Shown here: positions 58,501 to 64,000 of the stretch, in pieces
Numbering within the stretch: the stretch's first letter is position 1
How the letters are laid out: each line of letters starts with the position of its first letter
Assembly: GCA_914767715.1 (NCBI GenBank)
Contig: OU612070.1
Location: 9,567,501-9,631,500 of the forward strand
Length of the DNA stretch: 64,000 bases
Source of the DNA: Membranipora membranacea
Taxonomy: Eukaryota; Bryozoa; Gymnolaemata; Cheilostomatida; Membraniporidae
Direction of reading: 5' to 3'
The notes under the pieces: generated by a model
The model's database searches: none
Told to the model about the DNA's origin: nothing
What the model saw: the letters and a program-made list of their open reading frames with translations, nothing else
Position numbers and translations under genes: made by a program

Positions 58501-59839
58501 AGGTACTACATAGTGCGTACTGTACCAGTTCAAAAAGCATTTAAACTTTAAATAGCTCAGTTTTTCCGCATAATGTAAAAATAAACTTGAATTCACTAAA
58601 TCAAAAAAATCATAGCTGAGCAGTGGCAAAAATTACAGCTCTAAACATAATGTTTACCCAGAAGGGCTATGGATGTTCAGTGTATAAAATATTGCATAGT
58701 TACCGCGAAATAAGCTGCCAGACTATATATTGCTATGGTCTTTCTGTTGCCTTCAAATCGTTTCTGTGGAGTATTTATATAAGTTATAGGAGAATGAGTG
58801 ATTTCAATAACCAATTCAAATTTGCTCACTATTTGAATGCCATTCAGGTTATTTAAATTTGTCAATGAGTTAAAGCATCAGGTGTAGCAGTACGATTGTT
58901 TTTGAATCAAAGAAAAGTTTTAGCAGGTTTCCAGGTCTGTTCAACAGCTAAAATAATCTGATTGCCTCACACTGTGCAAAAACATGTCATATTCATATGG
59001 CCAGAAGCTATGCTGGGCTAAGCCGAGCTGTATATAATACTTTCCCCGCAATAAATGGCCATGTTATTGAGACTATTGGGGCACCCCGGGACACAAAGCT
59101 GTCTTGAATTCCTTTGCAGAAATATAGTGCGATCTTCAATTTTAAAACTGTCATCTTGAACATAAATTTTGAAACACCCATCAATCTTCAATCTTCTGTA
59201 AAATAAGGAGGGAGCCCCACTATTCAAGCATGCAGAACGGAGGCACAACCTTGTATAAATTCCTTTCTAGGAGAGAGCTCAACTCAATGTTCGTCAGCGC
59301 TTGAACAGTCAACCTTGAAAGTACCCCCTCGAACCCACCACCACTGCTATAAGGCACCAACCTCCCGTCAGTGAATAGCAAGCGGGTGCAGAGTGCGCCA
59401 TCCCATCATCCGAAATAACAAAACAGCCTAATGGCAGGCCCGCTATTCACTACTCAGAGTTTTGCTCTCTTATCCCACAAATTTTGATTATTTCTTCTCT
59501 TTATCATAGTGTAACACATTTGCCCTAATAATTTGGCTTTATTGCTGATCTTGTTTGCAACGGATGGGAGGGACAGTGGACGGCCATTGAGATTCAAAAC
59601 ACAGTATCAGTCTGAAAAGACGGCCCCAATGGTAAAGAAGATTGCCAACAAATATAGGTTTGTGGCATTCTCCTACCTAATTGCATATCACAATGTCATG
59701 TCATGATAATATGTCACAATTTGATGGTGCTTATGATAAGGGGAAAATAGAGTACAATTTGAGTCTGCTAACCTGTTTCTATTTCTATCATATCCAGCTC
59801 ACTAATTTGTTTCTGTCCGTTGAGAGTTTCGGCAGCCAT
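52531..59839 (-). CDS. Hypothetical protein, 325 residues, eight coding exons
   Basis: Coding exons on the minus strand: 59773-59839, 57246-57305, 54516-54557, 54210-54290, 53888-53974, 53548-53606, 52845-53348 and 52531-52608 (stop). All introns are GT-AG, phases agree at all seven junctions, and the total is 978 nt. The protein starts MAAETLNGQKQISELDMIE. Residues 1-45 (acidic, then EKAKLLDRMRK) may be helical. Residues 45-135 are polar and Ser/Lys-rich, with KRERSSSAK as a possible phosphorylation or nuclear-targeting site. The largest exon (168 codons) makes a compact part with Cys pairs (ECDEPG, CHTC) and alternating beta-like stretches (TYQLIIVSIG, VTFLLVSEF). The C-terminus is His/Asp/Ser rich (NEHDHYHDSD). 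No signal peptide or membrane helix, so it is probably intracellular. I do not recognise the family. An additional small exon inside the 2.7-kb introns cannot be excluded. Confidence 0.75.
54600..57240. other. Large intron of the 325-residue gene
   Basis: Intron between coding exons 2 and 3 (54558-57245). No mobile element or second gene was recognised. A small GC-richer patch lies at about 55590-55670. Confidence 0.4.
57306..59772. other. Large first coding intron of the 325-residue gene
   Basis: It contains a diverged copy of the 17.07-kb dispersed repeat at about 58690-58746 and, at about 59355-59460, an inverted pair (gtgaatagcaagcggg and cccgctattcac). The inner right half and the following ctactcagagt match 16683-16735 inverted. 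No other gene is supported. Confidence 0.45.
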
Positions 59840-60244
59840 ATCTGAAAGATAATGATGAGAAATGTGTTTGATGACTGACTACACAGTACAAAGGCAAATA
59901 TCATATATCATCAAACGTTTCCAATGATGTAAGAACACATCGATAGCTATTCAGGTGAAATATATTTCCAAATATCAGTTGACTATAACATCAAGCATGA
60001 ATCACCCATTAAATATTTCCCCATGCAAGGTGTTCCCACATCCAATGAAGAGATATAATCTAAGGAGCGATGGGTCTGCATATTGCATGAAGTAGGATAG
60101 TGAGAGGAACAGCAGAGGTGCAACTCCTCATAATTTCTGATAAACCTAGACTGGAAAGTCTGGATCAACAACAAGCTCAATTCCCCTTGTTGTGATTCAA
60201 AAACACTAATTCACAACTGTTTCGTTTCATAATCAATAGCTTAC

Positions 60245-60295
60245 CTGCTCCAGGAGTGCAACTTCTCTATGATCCTGAGCTTTTCGCGATTTATC
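60245..60295 (-). other. Probable 5' UTR exon of the 325-residue gene
   Basis: A strong donor (gagcaggtaagc) at 60245 on the minus strand and the acceptor tctttcag just before the start codon (59842) define an untranslated first exon and a 403-bp intron. The left boundary of transcription is estimated from the TATA box. Confidence 0.5.
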
Positions 60296-60316
60296 AGGCA
60301 TCAAGGAGTGCTTCTA

Positions 60317-60329
60317 TACTATATATAGT
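60317..60329 (-). promoter_or_regulatory. TATA box for the 325-residue gene
   Basis: The sequence actatatatagta on the minus strand lies about 25-30 bases before the inferred start of the untranslated exon, the usual TATA spacing. Confidence 0.45.
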
Positions 60330-61565
60330 TTAATGAGCAGCCTTGAAGTTTTATTTTAGTTCTTTTGATGGACTGGTTGAACCATGAGTGACAGCAATGT
60401 AGATGACATAATGAATTTCCAATATAAGATTTATTATAAAACGTAACCAACCTCTTACATCAATACTACTCACTGCAGTTCAGAGCTTCCTGGTGCATTT
60501 TTCTTTATAACAACACTCCAATATTGTCTTTGTTGGAACCTTGTTGTTTGGTTGCAAGTTGGAAACCTAATCGAGACATTAGGTTTACTGTTTTCACTGT
60601 TTCACATTTTCACAATTTGATTGAAATCTATGAAAAACAAAATTCTTTTGATGTTTGATAAGGCATAGAAAACTTAAACAATTGGACAAATTGTCTCAAT
60701 CCAGTGATCATATTATGATTTATCAAAATTATTTTGAAGAAAAACAAAATGCTTGTGAATATTGACACAATCTAGTGAAAAAACAATTTGATTAGTTGTA
60801 CTCAAAGTAGCAAAACAAAAGCGTCATGGCAGTCACAAACAACTGTGGTACATTCATGCGAGCAAATTCCATCAATTTTTATATCACATTCCAGCTTCTG
60901 GTTACCAAAATAGAAATGTTACAGTCAATAGTTTAATCCTTGCATGCAGAGTTTCTCAAGAGCCATTAATTTGGTTCACCTATATAGGAGATTATGTGTG
61001 AAGTTTCGCAACAGTGTGACATTACACGCAGCCTCAAGTTTACGTTAAGAAGACAATTTCTGACTGAGAAACCTAAGAATATTTTCTCACACTGTCAAAC
61101 ATTGGAGAAGAGTATCATTATTGTCTGCAACATGCGCTCTAGTATAATTTTGCCGGCTCATGTTGTAAAGTTAAAGCTCTTCATTTTTGCCTTAAGATGT
61201 CAAGGATAGGAATAGTATTGTCTTTAAATATTCGGCTCTATATAACATTTGATGCTGAATATCAATTAAGAACTACCCAAAGACCAAAGCATGATGAAGT
61301 CAGGCAAATACTTATGATAAAGTGGTGGCAGCTTTGCATGGTAAAAAAATCCAATGCTCTTCTTGGCATGAACTATTGAGAGTAGAAGAAGACACATTAG
61401 CAACTCAGATGATTGTGGGGAGAAAGCCTTAGCCTAACCCTTAGGAATTCACAGCGGCTCTAAATACCACAGCGATACACGCATGCAAAAGTCAACCTTA
61501 CAAATAGGCATTGTCCACCTAAGTAGCATAGTTCAACGTAGCCTGTCTTGAGAATCTTTGTAAGG
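60330..61565. other. Intergenic sequence, nothing recognised
   Basis: Two overlapping plus frames at 60994-61379 show no family features. Confidence 0.4.
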
Positions 61566-61793
61566 TGGAAGGTGTGGGTGAACAAAGCTTGTCAACCCTT
61601 GCGAATGAGCTTTTGAGAAACGGAGTTGTCCCCTCATGAAATTGTAGAAAACTATTAAAGCCTGGGATAAACTGGATTGGAAAATGGAAATCCAGTGTTA
61701 TCAGGGAGTTATCTACCCGATTAAAGGAGGGAACAACACTTTTCCTGATAGCTCGTTCGCAAGGGTTGACAAGCTTATTCCTTCTCCCACCAA
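61566..61793. mobile_element. Short MITE-like inverted repeat
   Basis: The left arm gcttgtcaacccttgcgaat is answered by ttcgcaagggttgacaagct at about 61757-61777. Weaker similarity extends outward (gtgggtgaac/ctcccacc) and inward (ttgtcccctc/gagggaacaa). A further copy of aaagcttgtcaac adjoins at 61797. Confidence 0.65.
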
Positions 61794-61799
61794 ACAAAG

Positions 61800-63480
61800 C
61801 TTGTCAACACAGCCTCAATTTGAAGCGGATAAATTATTTTCTCGGACCACCACAAAAGATTATCATGATGGTTGATGTTGGAGGAGTGGTAGTAGGTTTG
61901 TTTGTCTAATCAGTACTAATAGGGTTAGTCAAAATCATTTTATGACTGAAAATGAAAGATAATGTTTTCGACACGTACATGTCATCCTGATATATTGATG
62001 ATGGTTTTTCACGGCTAAATATTGGGATACCATGCCACCATTCCATGGCCCAAAATATTAAGTTAAACTTATATAGTGCAATCACCATGTCAGCATACGT
62101 AAATTTCAAATAGTATTACTACTCCAATTGGTATAAGCTGGGATCTTGATTATATCCTGTTTTGGCATTTATTTTCGGATTTTGGTTTCTGAATCTAAAT
62201 AATCAATACTATTATACCAATAAATTTCGGAAACATTTTGCTTCATGAGTGAATTTCTCTGGCGATGGTGGGTGAGAGGTATTTCGAAAGATTCAAACAA
62301 TCAAACTATTCGATGACTAGTATTGTGACAACCTGAATTAAACAACCTTGAGAAAGATCAGAGATGTTTGAGGATTTGATTTTATCCTAAACACACTCTT
62401 CTTCCAGCTAAAAGAAGGTTCCAGAAGCAGAGGTAAACATACGCTTTGGTAAAATAGGACTGTAAGTAGAGGTCCGAATGACCTAAACACAGATTGTTGG
62501 CGAAAGCTGACTAGAGCCAACTGGCGAATGGTGTTTCCAAGCATTGGAACTGATGACAAAACATCTTCAATCAAACGCTCATAGCCAACATTGAAAGAAA
62601 AAAAAGGGGAAAAACAACAAATTTTAGCAAATGCAGCATACTAGGAAGAACGTTCTAAATCTTCGCATTCTTAGGAACATTTAATTTTTGTCAGAAAAAG
62701 TGAATAATTTAATCTTTGATATAAACACATTATCTTCAAGGATCTTCTTGTTACATGGATGATTTTCTTTGAAAACAAAAAGTGAGATGCTGCAAAAAAA
62801 CGGATAAATTTGACAACCACATATCTGGAGAAAATCCAGTATCCATCCACACATAATAGTCATCAAATTAGGAGATTTAGCAGCGTTATTTCCCTAATGA
62901 AAAGCAGACTTAATCCGATAATTTTTTCTGTCACAAACTTGTTGCATAATGAACCTATTCCTGCACCTAGCACTGGTCATGAAGTATGCGTGTCCCCTTA
63001 CCCCTTACTCTACCCCTTATAGTATGAGGTTATAATTCAAATAAAAGTCTGCTTATCACTCTTCGATGCAGACAGAGTTGAAATATGGTATTAGCACCTG
63101 CAGTTCTCAAGCCACAAGGATACCCCTGCCCAGTGCAATTTGAAGATACTTTGTATGGGATTCATAACATTTGAGATGAGGTAACTGTGGATAGGAGTTG
63201 CATTTACCTATTTACTACGAAAAATCTTCAATCATAAGTTCTTCACAAAACATATAAATCGACCACAATATTTTTTTAATGCCAATAGCACATGTTGGCC
63301 AGCATGAAAAGCGAATCCATTATATGCCCTTGAAGTTAAATTTCTTTCTATATTTTTAATTTTTGTTTTTTTTTTAAAATCTCAAATTTTGGTTTGAGCT
63401 CTAACCTCAGCGATCAATATTTTCTTGACAAAGAGTTTTTTTATCTCATCAGTGGGTGTTTTCATCAAAATAAGAAAAGT
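61800..63480. other. Intergenic sequence, nothing firm
   Basis: A minus frame of 78 codons at 62338-62574 (MIEDVLSSVPMLGNTIRQLA and onward) looks protein-like but has no splice or domain support. Poly-T and AT-rich tracts occur near 63360. Confidence 0.35.
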
Positions 63481-63483
63481 AAT

Positions 63484-63700
63484 AAAACATTATAGCTGAT
63501 ATGATATATTATCGTAAATAAAAGTTAAGAGCTTTATGACAGCGCAGACCCAATAGTCCAGAATTTTATTTTCTATATATATTTATAACTCAGATGAGCA
63601 GGATGAAAACATGAGTTAGTTCTTTCAAATGCAGTATCATTACACCTGACCTGGTAAATAATACTCACATATCCTATCTCAGACTCTAACGTCATGTTGT
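63484..63700. repeat. Copy of the WSC receptor 3' flank
   Basis: Blocks gctttatgacagcgcagacc, caatagtccagaa, ataactcagatga, caggatgaaa, tatcattacacctgacctg and aatactca.atatcctatctc follow in the same order and orientation as at about 14455-14637. No receptor-like coding exon was found between 63700 and the window end, so any paralogous gene would continue outside or be decayed. Confidence 0.75.
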
Positions 63701-64000
63701 ATGACTAATTAGAATTCAGGTGACCAAAAACAGCAGGTAAATCAAATTTCATATGGTAAAATATGTTCAAAGTTTAAGGAACAATACACTTCTGATTTCT
63801 GTTTGACAGCCAACGCAGCTCTGAAAAATGTATGCACACACTAAAATTCTGGTATTATAGTGTAAAAACCCCTGTTCTTCTCAAATATGCATTCAAAACT
63901 GAAGTTGTGCATCCCCAACAAGAAATAAGACAACTAATAGAATCAAGTTTTTAGCTGAAATAGTCTGATTTTCTCAATAGGTTGTCTGCTCCTACCTGAT

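Noticed and set aside
62338-62574. 78-codon minus-strand frame with protein-like composition
   Set aside because: No acceptor, start context or domain could be established; mentioned only as a weak possibility.

Overview
The window is nuclear DNA of a multicellular animal. It is AT-rich and gene-sparse. Its protein genes are split by GT-AG introns of a few hundred bases with matching phases, its tRNA genes carry A and B boxes and T-run terminators, and it holds Ty3/gypsy and RTE-type retroelements plus many short inverted-repeat DNA elements. A WSC-domain membrane receptor with a tyrosine-rich tail fits an early-branching invertebrate (sponge or cnidarian), but nothing seen fixes the species.

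Layout. 0-14 kb has no protein gene I can support. It holds tRNA-like SINE fragments (1.3-1.75 kb), a 1.9-kb element with about 165-bp terminal inverted repeats (5.4-7.3 kb), tRNA-Ala(AGC) and tRNA-Ile(AAT), copies of a long-TIR MITE family, G-run minisatellites (10.2-10.5 kb) and a 2-kb foldback element with tandemly repeated arms and an 8-bp target duplication (11.65-13.63 kb). 14.7-19.4 kb is a minus-strand gene for a type I receptor: WSC domain, Ser/Thr stalk, one membrane helix and a tail with three YxxM motifs. Its largest intron carries another foldback element and a SINE. 21.6-22.9 kb has tRNA-Gly(TCC), an inverted decayed copy of it, a MITE, and two hairpins that share the same 7-nt loop. 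25.8-29.55 kb is a direct duplication of about 1.45 kb, with one copy split by a 751-bp MITE. 33-35 kb is a second, older tandem duplication with exon-like pieces. 36.8-37.6 kb has a palindromic MITE and a solo LTR with 4-bp TSD.

38.1-39.45 kb is a three-exon minus-strand gene for a secreted, furin-site, cysteine-rich protein of 190 residues, possibly a cystine-knot cytokine. 41.5-43.36 kb is a two-coding-exon minus-strand gene (510 residues, unknown family) whose intron appears to be GC-AG. 43.68-50.41 kb is a decayed Ty3/gypsy element (both LTRs, PBS, gag, protease, truncated RT) with an RTE-like LINE inserted in gag and flanked by an 11-bp TSD. 52.5-60.3 kb is an eight-coding-exon minus-strand gene (325 residues, unknown family) with a likely 5' UTR exon and TATA box. 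Near the right edge, 63.48-63.70 kb repeats the 3' flank of the WSC receptor gene.

The four gene models were assembled by hand from splice sites and reading phase. I see no evidence that they act in one pathway. The main structural theme is repeated insertion and inverted duplication.
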